Positions 1 through 8,700 of a stretch of DNA of 22,665 nucleotides are shown here, piece after piece. This stretch comes from an uncultured Chloroflexota bacterium (GTDB lineage Bacteria > Chloroflexota > Anaerolineae > Aggregatilineales > Phototrophicaceae). How positions within the stretch are numbered: the stretch's first letter is position 1; each line of letters opens with the position of its first letter. Both the position numbers and the translations under genes were made by a program. Location: assembly GCA_937927665.1 (NCBI GenBank), contig CALBRY010000372.1, positions 1 through 22,665 of the forward strand, written 5' to 3'. Below the pieces are notes generated by a model, which saw only the letters and a program-made list of their open reading frames with translations, had not been told where the DNA came from and ran no database searches.

Positions 1-2
1 CC

Positions 3-968
3 TTACGTCGATTTACTCGCCAAGATCCGCTCAATCCTCGCGCTGATCTCGTCCGTAATTTCCACATCAAGCGCCTTCAGATTTTCGTGAATCTGTTCAG
101 GGCGGCTTGCACCAATGATCGCGCTGGCGACCACCCGATTCTTAAGCACCCACGCCAGCGCGAGCGCTGCGGTTGTCGTCCCCATCTCGTTCGCCAGCGC
201 GGTAATCTGCCGAACTTTCGAGAGGCGATCGTCTGTCACCTGTGTTTTGAACCATTCCCAATCAACATTTTTGGCGCGGCTGTCATCCGGCACGCCGTCG
301 TTGTATTTGCCCGTCAGCACGCCTTGCGCCAGCGGACTCCACACCACCAAGCCCATCCCATGCTTTGCGACTTCTTTTTCAAGGTCACCTTCAACCACAT
401 GGCGATCGAGCATGTTGTAAAGCGGCTGTTCCGTTACCGGACGATGGGCGCGATAGTGACTGACTACATCGTAAGCATCGGCGATATTTCCCGCCGTCCA
501 CATCGAAGTCCCCCAGTACAGGATCTTCCCCTGCCGAATCAGGTCATCGAGTGCCATTACGGTTTCTTCAAGAGGCGTTTCGGGATCAAAGCGGTGGCAG
601 AAGAAAATATCGAGATAGTCTAGCCCAAACCCTTTGAGTGATTTTTCAACGGATTCAACAATGTGCTTGCGCGATAAGCCGCGATCATTGATGTTATCGC
701 TCATCGGCCAATACGCTTTGGTACTGATCACGAGATCAGACCGTTTCAAGCCTTTGATCGCGCGTCCCACCACTTCTTCGGCGCGTCCATACGCATAAAT
801 ATCTGCCACATCAATAAAATTGATCCCCGCTTCCACTGCCGCGTGAACACATGCGATCGCTTTTTCTTCCGCAACCCGATCGCTCCCGTAAGTCAGCCAT
901 GCACCCAATGAAATCGCACTCACCTTGATTCCAGAGGTTCCCAGACGGCGGTACTGCATATCTGCCAT
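3..968 (-). CDS. Aldo/keto reductase
   Basis: An NAD(P)H-dependent oxidoreductase of the aldo/keto reductase superfamily, cytosolic, reducing an unknown carbonyl substrate. The 321-residue protein has the expected TIM-barrel length. The catalytic tetrad is visible: Asp53 and Tyr58 in FIDVADIYAYG, Lys84 in STKAYW and His125 in FFCHRFD. The C-terminal GASRPEQIHENL segment is the usual cofactor-phosphate-binding region. It most resembles the Kv-beta/YghZ-like branch. I chose the ATG at 968 because AGGAG lies 8 bases upstream; a TTG seven codons earlier is in frame but has no better support. A TATACT -10-like hexamer lies about 35 bases upstream (1004-1009, minus strand) without a clear -35. The gene is divergent from rpe, and its stop codon is two bases from the window edge. 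The physiological substrate cannot be read from sequence. Confidence 0.93.
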   Translation of the reverse strand: MADMQYRRLGTSGIKVSAISLGAWLTYGSDRVAEEKAIACVHAAVEAGINFIDVADIYAYGRAEEVVGRAIKGLKRSDLVISTKAYWPMSDNINDRGLSRKHIVESVEKSLKGFGLDYLDIFFCHRFDPETPLEETVMALDDLIRQGKILYWGTSMWTAGNIADAYDVVSHYRAHRPVTEQPLYNMLDRHVVEGDLEKEVAKHGMGLVVWSPLAQGVLTGKYNDGVPDDSRAKNVDWEWFKTQVTDDRLSKVRQITALANEMGTTTAALALAWVLKNRVVASAIIGASRPEQIHENLKALDVEITDEISARIERILASKST

Positions 969-1110
969 TGCATCATCTCCTGTACCCAAGTGTGATCAAT
1001 CTGAGTATAACCTGATGCTCGGCTCGCTCTCGTATCCCTACAATCAGAAGTCTCATCAAGTTTTCACACGAAGAAATGACCATCGTAACAGATGATAGAA
1101 TCACGTGTTC

Positions 1111-1149
1111 CAGAATTGAAGCGAAAGAATACGCGCCGCTTCAATTCTG
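1111..1149. repeat. Perfect 13-bp inverted repeat, 13-base loop
   Basis: CAGAATTGAAGCG at 1111-1123 is followed, after 13 bases, by its exact reverse complement at 1137-1149. It lies in the divergent gap between the aldo/keto reductase and rpe, about 95 bases upstream of the rpe start. No T-tract follows on either strand, so it is not a typical intrinsic terminator. It could be an operator, an mRNA 5'-leader hairpin or a small dispersed repeat. Confidence 0.6.
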
Positions 1150-1245
1150 AAAGCTGTATAGGCTGATGTCCGGTACCACATCCGTCCTACATTTTTGGAA
1201 ATCCTTAAGGTAAAATGCGCGCTTCTGTTTTGAAAGGTGAACGCG

Positions 1246-1923
1246 GTGAGTACATCACCAAGGTTAGCACCGTCTATCCTCTCCGCAGACTTCACCCGGT
1301 TAGGGGAGCAAGTCAAAGCGGCAGAAGAAGCGGGCGCTTCTCAGATTCATATTGACGTGATGGACGGGCAGTTCGTCGAGCCGATCACGATGGGTCAAAT
1401 CGTTGTGAGCGCGGTCAAACGTGCAACCGCCCTACCGCTTGATGTTCATCTCATGACCGTTGATCCGGATCACCTGCTGCCCACGTTCCGCGAAGCAGGT
1501 GCGGACTGGATCACAATACACGTCGAAGCCTCACCCGATCCCGAAAAATCGATCGCCGCCATTCATGCGCTCGGCGCGAAAGCGGGCATTTCGATTAAGC
1601 CCGATACACCGCTCGACGCGGTGATCAATCTGCTGCCGCTGATTGATCTGCTGCTGATCATGACGGTTGAACCGGGTTTCGGCGGGCAGCCGCTCATTCC
1701 GCACACACTGGAAAAAGTGCGCGCTGCCGAAGCACTGCGGAAATCGCATAAATATTCTTTTGCGATCAGCGTGGATGGGGGCATTAACCTAAAGACGATC
1801 GCCGCTGCTGTTGAGGCTGGCGCGTCGATTCTTGTAGTGGGGAGCGCGGTGTTTAACGCCGCCGCTTCTGTTGCCGAAAACATGACGCGCCTGAAGACGG
1901 CGCTTGGGGGGGAAAAGACATAG
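1246..1923 (+). CDS. rpe: Ribulose-phosphate 3-epimerase
   Basis: Interconverts ribulose-5-phosphate and xylulose-5-phosphate in the pentose phosphate pathway; cytosolic TIM-barrel metalloenzyme. With the GTG start at 1246 the protein has 225 residues, and the four metal ligands fall at the standard family positions: His35 and Asp37 (IHIDVMDG), His68 (LDVHLM) and Asp177 (SVDGGI). The phosphate-binding loop EPGFGGQ is also present. That numbering, plus AAAGGTGA just upstream of 1246, favours this GTG over the in-frame GTG at 1237. The usual DGHFVPN segment reads DGQFVEP here, a mild deviation next to the active site with the metal ligands intact. A TAAAAT -10-like hexamer is at 1211-1216, but I see no convincing -35. 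The stop codon is part of the downstream terminator stem. Confidence 0.96.
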   Translation: MSTSPRLAPSILSADFTRLGEQVKAAEEAGASQIHIDVMDGQFVEPITMGQIVVSAVKRATALPLDVHLMTVDPDHLLPTFREAGADWITIHVEASPDPEKSIAAIHALGAKAGISIKPDTPLDAVINLLPLIDLLLIMTVEPGFGGQPLIPHTLEKVRAAEALRKSHKYSFAISVDGGINLKTIAAAVEAGASILVVGSAVFNAAASVAENMTRLKTALGGEKT

Positions 1924-1962
1924 GGACGAGGGGTTATTGTTTCCCTCGTCCCTATGCTTTTA
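1921..1962. terminator. Bidirectional intrinsic terminator, rpe/rpmB
   Basis: TAGGGACGAGGG (1921-1932) pairs perfectly with CCCTCGTCCCTA (1943-1954), a 12-bp stem with a 10-base loop. TGCTTTTA follows on the plus strand; on the minus strand the stem is followed by TGTCTTTTCC. It lies between the convergent rpe and rpmB genes, so it probably serves both. The rpe stop codon is the first three bases of the stem. Confidence 0.7.
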
Positions 1963-1985
1963 CAATCGATGAGATGATGTGGAAC

Positions 1986-2168
1986 TTAAACTTTTGCCAG
2001 GGTCTTAATGCATTTGGTGCACAGGTAAACACGTACCCGTTCGCCCTTTTCGTTCACCGTCCATTTGCGTTGAACGTTGGGGCTGAACTTGCGACGGCTG
2101 GCACGCATCGAGAAGCTGCGGGTGTTCCCGAACATCGGCTTCTTCCCGCAAGAGCTACAAACAGCCAT
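1986..2168 (-). CDS. rpmB: 50S ribosomal protein L28 (bL28)
   Basis: Small basic protein of the large ribosomal subunit, 60 residues, the normal length for bL28. The N-terminus reads MAVCSSCGKKP and the middle has the family's FGNTRSFSMRASRR and RKW segments. The two CxxC pairs (CSSC near residue 4 and CTKC near residue 50) make this the zinc-binding form of bL28. AAGG lies about 8-10 bases before the ATG. A good minus-strand promoter is seen upstream, and the gene is divergent from the DAK2/DegV operon, an arrangement common in Gram-positive-type genomes and Chloroflexota. Confidence 0.96.
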   Translation of the reverse strand: MAVCSSCGKKPMFGNTRSFSMRASRRKFSPNVQRKWTVNEKGERVRVYLCTKCIKTLAKV

Positions 2169-2215
2169 GATTCACGCCTTAAACTGAAAGCTTTCGCAGA
2201 CGAAACAGGACGTGC

Positions 2216-2244
2216 ATGTTACCATGAAGCAGACCGCATGACAA
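2216..2244 (-). promoter_or_regulatory. Promoter of rpmB
   Basis: On the minus strand TTGTCA (2239-2244) and TAACAT (2216-2221) are separated by exactly 17 bases, a good match to the housekeeping-sigma consensus. The predicted transcript start is about 40 bases upstream of the rpmB ATG. Confidence 0.55.
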
Positions 2245-2265
2245 GCCAAAACAAGCGTGTACAAT
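2238..2265 (+). promoter_or_regulatory. Promoter of the fakA-degV-degV-recG operon
   Basis: ATGACA (2238-2243) and TACAAT (2260-2265) are 16 bases apart on the plus strand, about 60 bases before the fakA-like start. Its -35 hexamer occupies almost the same bases as the -35 of the opposite rpmB promoter, so the two would compete for polymerase. Confidence 0.45.
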
Positions 2266-2323
2266 ACGCTGAAATGTTTTCGTGAGTTGTTTACAGAAGA
2301 ACTAACTAGGATTGGGCGCAATC

Positions 2324-4027
2324 ATGGTAGCAACGAAAACTTATTACAGCCGGGATAACCTCGTCATCGATGGCAACCGCCTCAAGCGGTTACTTGGTTC
2401 AGGCGTGCTCTGGTTGGAAAAGAACAAAGAAAAGGTCAATCGTCTGAACGTATTCCCCGTGCCAGATGGCGATACAGGCACGAATATGTATCTGACGATG
2501 CGTTACGCGTTTCAGCGTGTCACAGAAATTACCGAAAATCATGTGGGGCAGGTCGCGGTTGCGCTTGCCGAAGGCGCATTGATGGGTTCACGCGGAAACA
2601 GCGGCGTGATCCTCTCGCAAATCTGGGCAGGTGTCGCCGAAGCGTTGAAAAACGAGGAAACACTCACCGCTGATGGGCTTGCTGAAGCATGCAAACTCGC
2701 CAACGAGAAAGCCTACAAAGCCGTTCAGAATCCGGTCGAAGGCACGATCCTCACCGTAACACGTTCGATGACTCAAGCGGTAATCGACCATCATGCACAG
2801 ATGTATGATCTCGTCGGGCTGCTTAAAAAGATGGTGTTTGCGGGTCGCTCGTCGCTTCGCCGCACCCCTGATCTCCTCCCCCGGTTGAAAGAAGCGGGCG
2901 TCGTGGATTCGGGCGGTCAGGGCTTAGTCTTGATTTTTGAGGGGATACTGTTTCCCTTAATCGGCAAGGAGATAGCAGAAGAAGTGGTGAGTCCAAACGA
3001 AGAAGATTCGTGGGAGCAGGCGCTCGAACCTGAAGACGAGCTTGGTTACGGTTATGATGTTCAGTTCTTAATGCGCGGCACGGGTATGGTGATCGAGCAG
3101 GTGCGCGAGGACATCAATAACATGGGCTGGTCGACGCTTGTCGTCGGCGGCAGCGAACTCATCAAAGTGCATGTCCATGTCCATAATCCTGCTGATCCGC
3201 TCAACTATGCGATCCAGCTCGGTGCGAGCCTCGATGATGTCGTGGTCGAGAACATGCAGGCGCAGTATCACCAATATGTCGAAAACCGCAAGAATCACGA
3301 AGAACACGATACTGAACCATCAAGTTTTGAAGACACATCAACCTCCAGCATCGCGGTGATCGCCGTCGCCAGCGGTCGCGGGATTGCACGGATATTCCGC
3401 GAAGGCTTTGATGTCGGTGCTTCGTATGTCATCCTTGGCGGTCAAACGATGAACCCCAGCACGGGTGATTTCCTCGACGCGATCAACAAAGTCAACGCCG
3501 ATAAGATCATTCTGCTGCCCAATAACAAAAACATTCTGCTCGCTGCCCAAAGCGCCGCCAGCCAGATGGACGAAAAACAGGTGCGCGTTGTACCGAGTGC
3601 GACCATTCCGCAGGGCATCAGCGGAATGCTCGAATACGCCAATCTGCTGACCACAGGCGAACCGACGATTGACGAAGTCGCGCAGGCGATGACCGAAGCG
3701 CTCGATTACGTCGTCACCCTAGAAGTGACTCAGGCGGTGCGCGATACCACCACCAATGGGCTGACGATCCGCGAAGGACAGTGGATCGGCTTAATTGATG
3801 ACAATCTGGTGACCGCCAGCCATCGAATGCTTGATCTGATCAGTGATCTGTTCCGTATCAGCGGCGCAGATGGACGAGAACGCGCGACCATTTATTACGG
3901 TGAAGGCATCACCGAACGGGAAGCAAAAGCGATGGTCGAAGACATTCGCGCAGAATATGACGGCTTGCAGTACGAAGTGATTGCGGGTAATCAGCCACTT
4001 TATCCGTATCTCATCGCGCTGGAATAA
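2324..4027 (+). CDS. fakA: DAK2-domain protein, fatty acid kinase FakA-like
   Basis: Likely kinase subunit that phosphorylates fatty acids presented by DegV/FakB proteins, feeding acyl-phosphate to membrane lipid synthesis. The 567-residue length matches the family. The N-terminal DAK2 domain (residues 10-210) carries the nucleotide/Mg motif PDGDTGTN (47-54), GSRGNSG (88-94) and the later SGGQGL. The middle domain holds HVHVHN (His283/285/287), known as metal ligands in FakA. The third usual ligand, a Cys in a YC-type motif, is here Asp245 (YGYDVQ), as far as I recall the family. The C-terminal domain (about 345-567) resembles the DegV-like FakA C-domain. I chose the ATG at 2324; an in-frame TTG at 2312 is possible. 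It is first gene of an operon with two DegV genes and recG. Confidence 0.9.
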   Translation: MVATKTYYSRDNLVIDGNRLKRLLGSGVLWLEKNKEKVNRLNVFPVPDGDTGTNMYLTMRYAFQRVTEITENHVGQVAVALAEGALMGSRGNSGVILSQIWAGVAEALKNEETLTADGLAEACKLANEKAYKAVQNPVEGTILTVTRSMTQAVIDHHAQMYDLVGLLKKMVFAGRSSLRRTPDLLPRLKEAGVVDSGGQGLVLIFEGILFPLIGKEIAEEVVSPNEEDSWEQALEPEDELGYGYDVQFLMRGTGMVIEQVREDINNMGWSTLVVGGSELIKVHVHVHNPADPLNYAIQLGASLDDVVVENMQAQYHQYVENRKNHEEHDTEPSSFEDTSTSSIAVIAVASGRGIARIFREGFDVGASYVILGGQTMNPSTGDFLDAINKVNADKIILLPNNKNILLAAQSAASQMDEKQVRVVPSATIPQGISGMLEYANLLTTGEPTIDEVAQAMTEALDYVVTLEVTQAVRDTTTNGLTIREGQWIGLIDDNLVTASHRMLDLISDLFRISGADGRERATIYYGEGITEREAKAMVEDIRAEYDGLQYEVIAGNQPLYPYLIALE

Positions 4028-4038
4028 GCGTCCCCGCC

Positions 4039-4902
4039 ATGATAGCCGGGCATCAGCCGATCCATATCGTCACAGACAGCGGCGCGCATTTCCCATCTGC
4101 AGCGCCGCCGATCACTATTCTCCCGAATCGTTTGACGATTCAAGGGCGGGTATTTCGGGAAGGCATCGATCTGGATGCAGAAGAAGCGATCCGGTTAATC
4201 AGCCATCAACCGACGGCACCGCATATAGAGCCGCCGTCGGTTGCTGAATATCAGGAAACTTACGAGCGGTTGGCGCGAGCAGGCGGCGCGATCATCTCGC
4301 TGCATCCCTCACGGACAATTTCGAAAAGCTGGGAAAACGCAAAAGCAGCCGCCGAAACCCTGTTAGGTCATACACGCCTAGAGGTCATCGATTCGGCTTC
4401 GATTTCGACAGCACTGGCGCTGCTGGTGATGATGGCGTCGCGTATGGCTGCCAAAAATGATGATTTCGACGAAATTGTGCGGTCAGTACGCAGCGCAATC
4501 GATCGTGTGTACGCCGTCTTTTATGTCGAAACGATGGATTACCTCGTGCAGAACGGTTTTATGTCGCCATCTCATGGCATACTGGGGACAATGTTGGGCA
4601 CAAAAACATTCGTCACCATGGAAAATGGCGAGCTGCACCTTATGGAAAAAGTCCGCACGCGGATTCAAGCAGTTGAAAGATTGGCAGAGTTCGCCAGCGA
4701 GTTCACCGATCTTGATGAAGCGGTATTGCTCCAGCACAAGCCCTACCCCAACGATACCGCGCGAATGCTTCAGGATCGACTGGCTGTCGATTTTCCTAAC
4801 CAACCGTTTCCATCGGCGCTGTACGGAGCGTCACTCGCGGCGCTCATTGGTGCGGATGCAACAGGCTTAGTCATTTTGGAAAGTGAATCTGGACGAGAAT
4901 AA
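4039..4902 (+). CDS. DegV family protein, divergent (FakB-like)
   Basis: DegV-fold protein of 287 residues, normal for the family. DegV/FakB proteins bind a fatty acid and present its carboxylate to FakA. Family landmarks are recognisable: VTDSGAHFP (canonical TDS..DLP), VIDSAS, YVETMDYL and the KVRTRIQAVERL segment. Several ligand-site motifs are changed, however. The serine-rich loop (canonical SSxLSGTY) reads LHPSRTISKSW, the GGR segment after the 'leyL' motif reads NGFMS, and the final canonical GPGA turn reads GADA. It may bind a different lipid or be a regulatory partner. It starts 11 bases after the fakA-like stop with no clear ribosome binding site, suggesting translational coupling. 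Confidence 0.88.
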   Translation: MIAGHQPIHIVTDSGAHFPSAAPPITILPNRLTIQGRVFREGIDLDAEEAIRLISHQPTAPHIEPPSVAEYQETYERLARAGGAIISLHPSRTISKSWENAKAAAETLLGHTRLEVIDSASISTALALLVMMASRMAAKNDDFDEIVRSVRSAIDRVYAVFYVETMDYLVQNGFMSPSHGILGTMLGTKTFVTMENGELHLMEKVRTRIQAVERLAEFASEFTDLDEAVLLQHKPYPNDTARMLQDRLAVDFPNQPFPSALYGASLAALIGADATGLVILESESGRE

Positions 4903-4906
4903 GATC

Positions 4907-5788
4907 ATGACTCAACGAATTGGCTTCATCACCGATAGCACTTGTGATCTTCCCCCAGACCTTGTCGAGAAATACGGGATTACCGTCGTTCCGGCATTTA
5001 TCAATTACAACAACAACAGCTATGCAGACGACGGTGTCGAATTGGTGCGCGAGAAATACTATTCTGAGCTTCCCCACATTCGCCCTAATCCCACCACATC
5101 CGCAATGTCGACAGGGCTGGCTGAAGAATATATTCTGCGCGCCGCTCAAGATGTCGATCACCTGTTTGTATTGACCGTGCCTGCAACCCTCAGTGGGATA
5201 TATAATGCGATGAGGCTGGCACTCCAGCGGTTGCCGGAAGATCGCTATACACTGATTGATAGCGGAACCCTGACGTTTGGCTTGGGATGGCAGCTTGTCC
5301 TTGCATGGGAAATCTCCCAGGAGACAGGCGGCGATATCGAAGCGATTCGGAAAGCACTTGCGAAGATTCGCCTACACACACATGTGTACTGTGCGCTTGA
5401 AACGCTGGAATATCTGCGTCGAAGTGGGCGTGTCGGATGGACAGCGGCGAATATTGGCGCGCTTCTCCAGATCAAGCCGATGATTCACGTCTACGAAAGT
5501 GAAGTCAAAAATGATGGACGTGTGCGAACATTCCGCCGCGCCATCGATGAACTAGCAGCAAAAGTGAAGAAGCACGCGCCGCTCGAAAAGCTGGCGATTT
5601 TGCACGCCAACAATCCATCAGGCGCACGTACACTCGCAGAGATGGTCAAAGACTTTATGCCACCCGGCACCTTGACTTCGATATTCATCACCCCGGCGAT
5701 TGGAACGAATATCGGTCCGGGTGGGGTTGGCGTGGCGCTAGTCGAGAAATCTTGGAGAAACGAACCCGATCATGCCATCGGCACTTGA
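4907..5788 (+). CDS. DegV family fatty-acid-binding protein (FakB-like)
   Basis: A 293-residue DegV protein with canonical motifs throughout: ITDSTCDLPPDL at the N-terminus, the TTSAMS segment, TLSGIYNAM (fatty-acid carboxylate loop), LIDSGTLTFGLG, TLEYLRRSGRVG, LLQIKPMI and the C-terminal TNIGPGGVGVAL. It is therefore the better candidate for the working fatty-acid-binding partner of the FakA-like kinase two genes upstream. I chose the ATG at 4907, four bases after the preceding stop, with GGACGAG upstream; an in-frame GTG at 4883 would overlap degV1. The 3' end overlaps recG by 17 bases. Confidence 0.93.
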   Translation: MTQRIGFITDSTCDLPPDLVEKYGITVVPAFINYNNNSYADDGVELVREKYYSELPHIRPNPTTSAMSTGLAEEYILRAAQDVDHLFVLTVPATLSGIYNAMRLALQRLPEDRYTLIDSGTLTFGLGWQLVLAWEISQETGGDIEAIRKALAKIRLHTHVYCALETLEYLRRSGRVGWTAANIGALLQIKPMIHVYESEVKNDGRVRTFRRAIDELAAKVKKHAPLEKLAILHANNPSGARTLAEMVKDFMPPGTLTSIFITPAIGTNIGPGGVGVALVEKSWRNEPDHAIGT

Positions 5789-8700
5789 AATACTGGTTAA
5801 GATTCTCAAACTTGAGCGCGAGCAGGGCTACAAAGATAAAGCCGTGACTTCCGGTTTAAGCGCTTACGCCGACGATTGGATTCGTCAGGCGGAGACTCAA
5901 GCGCGCAAACCGGAGCATCTGCTCCTCATTGATGAAATCGCCAGCATTCTGCGCGACTATCCCATCGCAGAACATAAAGACGATCGCCATGTACTCGTCA
6001 CGTACATGTTGGATCGCATCACCAACCGCGTACCCATGCCAGAAGAATATAAGGCACGGCTTTCGGAAGCCGAAGCGCGTTGGGCAGCCATGCCGCACCC
6101 TACCCCGTCAGTCGAACGCGCGCCGCGTGAAGATCGCCCGCCGCGCAATCGACCCGCGCCAGCGGACGAGTCGGGGGCATCGGGCGAAGCGTCTCCGCGT
6201 GCTGAGCGTCCGCCAAGACAAGAACGCGGAGAAAAGATGCGCGGCACCGCACAACCACCGCGTGAAGATCGATCGCTGCGCGAAAAGCGTGAAGATCACG
6301 AACGCGCCAAGCCGCCGGGTGCAGATCAAGAACAACGCCGCGAAAAAAACCGCGATGGTGATCGACGACGTCCGCTGGTTGCCGCGCCGCCGCCCGCTTA
6401 TGACGATGCACCAATTGGAGATACACCGCTCGCTCAGGGCGATATGACCGATGTGCCGTCGCCGCGTATTTCGAGCGCTGAGTCTGCGCGCCCGCCGCGT
6501 GACAAAAAAGAAAAGGGCGGCAAAGATCGCCGTCAGGATCGCGCACCATCCGCCAAGCCGCCGAACGATTCAATCGCTGATGGCAGTATGCGCTCGGATG
6601 ATGACTTCAGCAGTCTGGATGATGTTTATGCATCGGCGCGCGTTCCCGTCAAAATGGATATTCCTGTGCCGCCCAAACTGGCACGCCCACCCCGCATGCC
6701 GCGACCAGTGCGACCAGCCGATGAGAATGCCGATATTCTGCGCGGATTGAGCGCCCCTATCGACCGGATGAAGGGAATCGGACCCCAGAAGGCGAAAAGC
6801 CTGAATAAACTGGGAATCGAAACGATTGGCGATCTGCTCAATTTCCTGCCGCGCCGCTATGACGATTACACCCGCATTCACTACATCAGCCGCCTTGAAG
6901 AAAAACAGCGGGTGACAGTAATCGGCACGGTGCGCGTTGCGGAAGTCCGCGTAGGCAAGAACAATCGCAAGGATTACTACATCGCCGTTGATGATGGCAC
7001 TGCGGCGTTGGGTGTTACATTCTTTGGTCAGTTCTATCTGCAAAAACAAATCCGTCTTGGTCAGCAAATCTGCCTGTACGGTGAAACAACGCTCTATAAT
7101 GGGCGCATTCAGATGACCAATCCCGAATGGGATTATCTGGATGTGGAAGACCTGCAAAACGTCCGCATCGTTCCGATCTACCCGCTTACCGAGGGACTCA
7201 CCGCGCGCGTACTGCGCCGCTGGATGGAAACCGCCGTCGAGTTCTGGGCGGAGCGCATCCCCGATTATGTACCCGAATCAGTGCTTGAACGCGCCGATCT
7301 CGCAGATCTGGGATGGGCTGTTCGCAATTTACACTTCCCCGAAAGCGAAGATCATCTGCTGCATGCGCGGCGGCGCTTTGTTTTCGATCAACTGCTGCTG
7401 CTTCAACTTGCGATCCTGAGCGGACGCCGCCAATGGCAGCAAGCCCCCGCCATCCCGATGCCTGTTGAAGAAGAAGATGTCGCGGTTTTCGCTGGAGCAG
7501 TTTTCCCGTATCCCCTGACCAATGCCCAAACGCGGGTGATCGATGAAATTCGCCGCGATCTTGCCAAAACCGTTCCGATGAACCGGCTTGTGCAGGGAGA
7601 TGTCGGTTCCGGTAAAACCGCCGTAGCCGTGAGCGCGATCGCGGTGGCATTGATGCACGGCAAACAAGCCGCGTTGATGGCTCCTACTAGCATTCTCGCG
7701 GAACAGCACTATCGAAACATCAGTCTTGCCCTTGAGCAGACTCCATTAGAAGTGCTCCCTTATGGGCGTCCTCCCGCTGCCGCCCTCCTGACCGGATCGA
7801 TCTCGTCAAGCGAACGTGAGCGCGTGCTCGCAGGTCTTGCGGACGGGTCAATTGATGTGGTAATTGGAACACATGCCATTATCAGCGAAGGCGTAGCATT
7901 CAAAGAGCTTGCGCTGACGGTGATCGATGAGCAGCACCGTTTCGGTGTTGAACAGCGCGGCGCGCTACGTGGCAAAGGCACGAATCCGCATCTCTTGGTC
8001 ATGACCGCCACACCGATCCCGCGTACACTCGCGTTGACCGTACACGCCGATCTCGATTTGTCGCTCCTTGATGAAATGCCGCCCGGACGTATCCCCGTCA
8101 AAACCTACATTGTGCCGCCGGGTCGCCGCGAAAGCGCCTATGAATGGATTGAAGGCGAACTCCAGCAGGGACATCAAGCATTTGTCGTTTATCCGCTGGT
8201 CGAAGCCTCAGAAACCATCACCGAGGCGAAAGCAGCAGTCGAAGAATACGAAAAACTGCAAGGCGTATTCCACCGCTTCAAGGTGGGATTGCTGCACGGC
8301 AAAATGAAACCCGCCGAAAAAGAGCAGGTCATGGCGGATTTCCGCGATCGCCGCTTCGATGTCTTGGTGACAACCTCGGTTGCAGAAGTGGGTGTCGATA
8401 TTCCCAACGCGACCGTGATCATGATGGAAGGGGCAAACCGTTTTGGGCTGGCGCAGCTTCATCAGTTCAGAGGACGTGTTGGGCGCGGCGGATTCCCCTC
8501 CTACTGCCTGTTGATCAGCGACACGAATGACGCCGCCGCCATCGAACGGCTCAAAATCGTGCGCGATAACCCCGACGGCTTCAAACTGGCTGAAGAAGAT
8601 TTCAGACAGCGCGGCGCAGGCGATTTGATCGGGACGCGGCAGAGCGGACAAGGCAATCTAAGATTCCAACTGGGCGAAATGATGACGCCGGAAATGGTCG

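Noticed and set aside
87..623. 178-codon plus-strand open frame
   Set aside because: Lies wholly antisense to the aldo/keto reductase, has no recognisable motif and a composition expected of a shadow frame.
1211..1216. TAAAAT as the -10 of an rpe promoter
   Set aside because: No acceptable -35 at 16-18 bases upstream, so I did not list it as a promoter.
1974..2285. 103-codon plus-strand open frame over rpmB
   Set aside because: Antisense to a clear ribosomal protein gene; no support.
6570..7157. 195-codon minus-strand open frame
   Set aside because: Antisense to the conserved RecG wedge region; no family resemblance.
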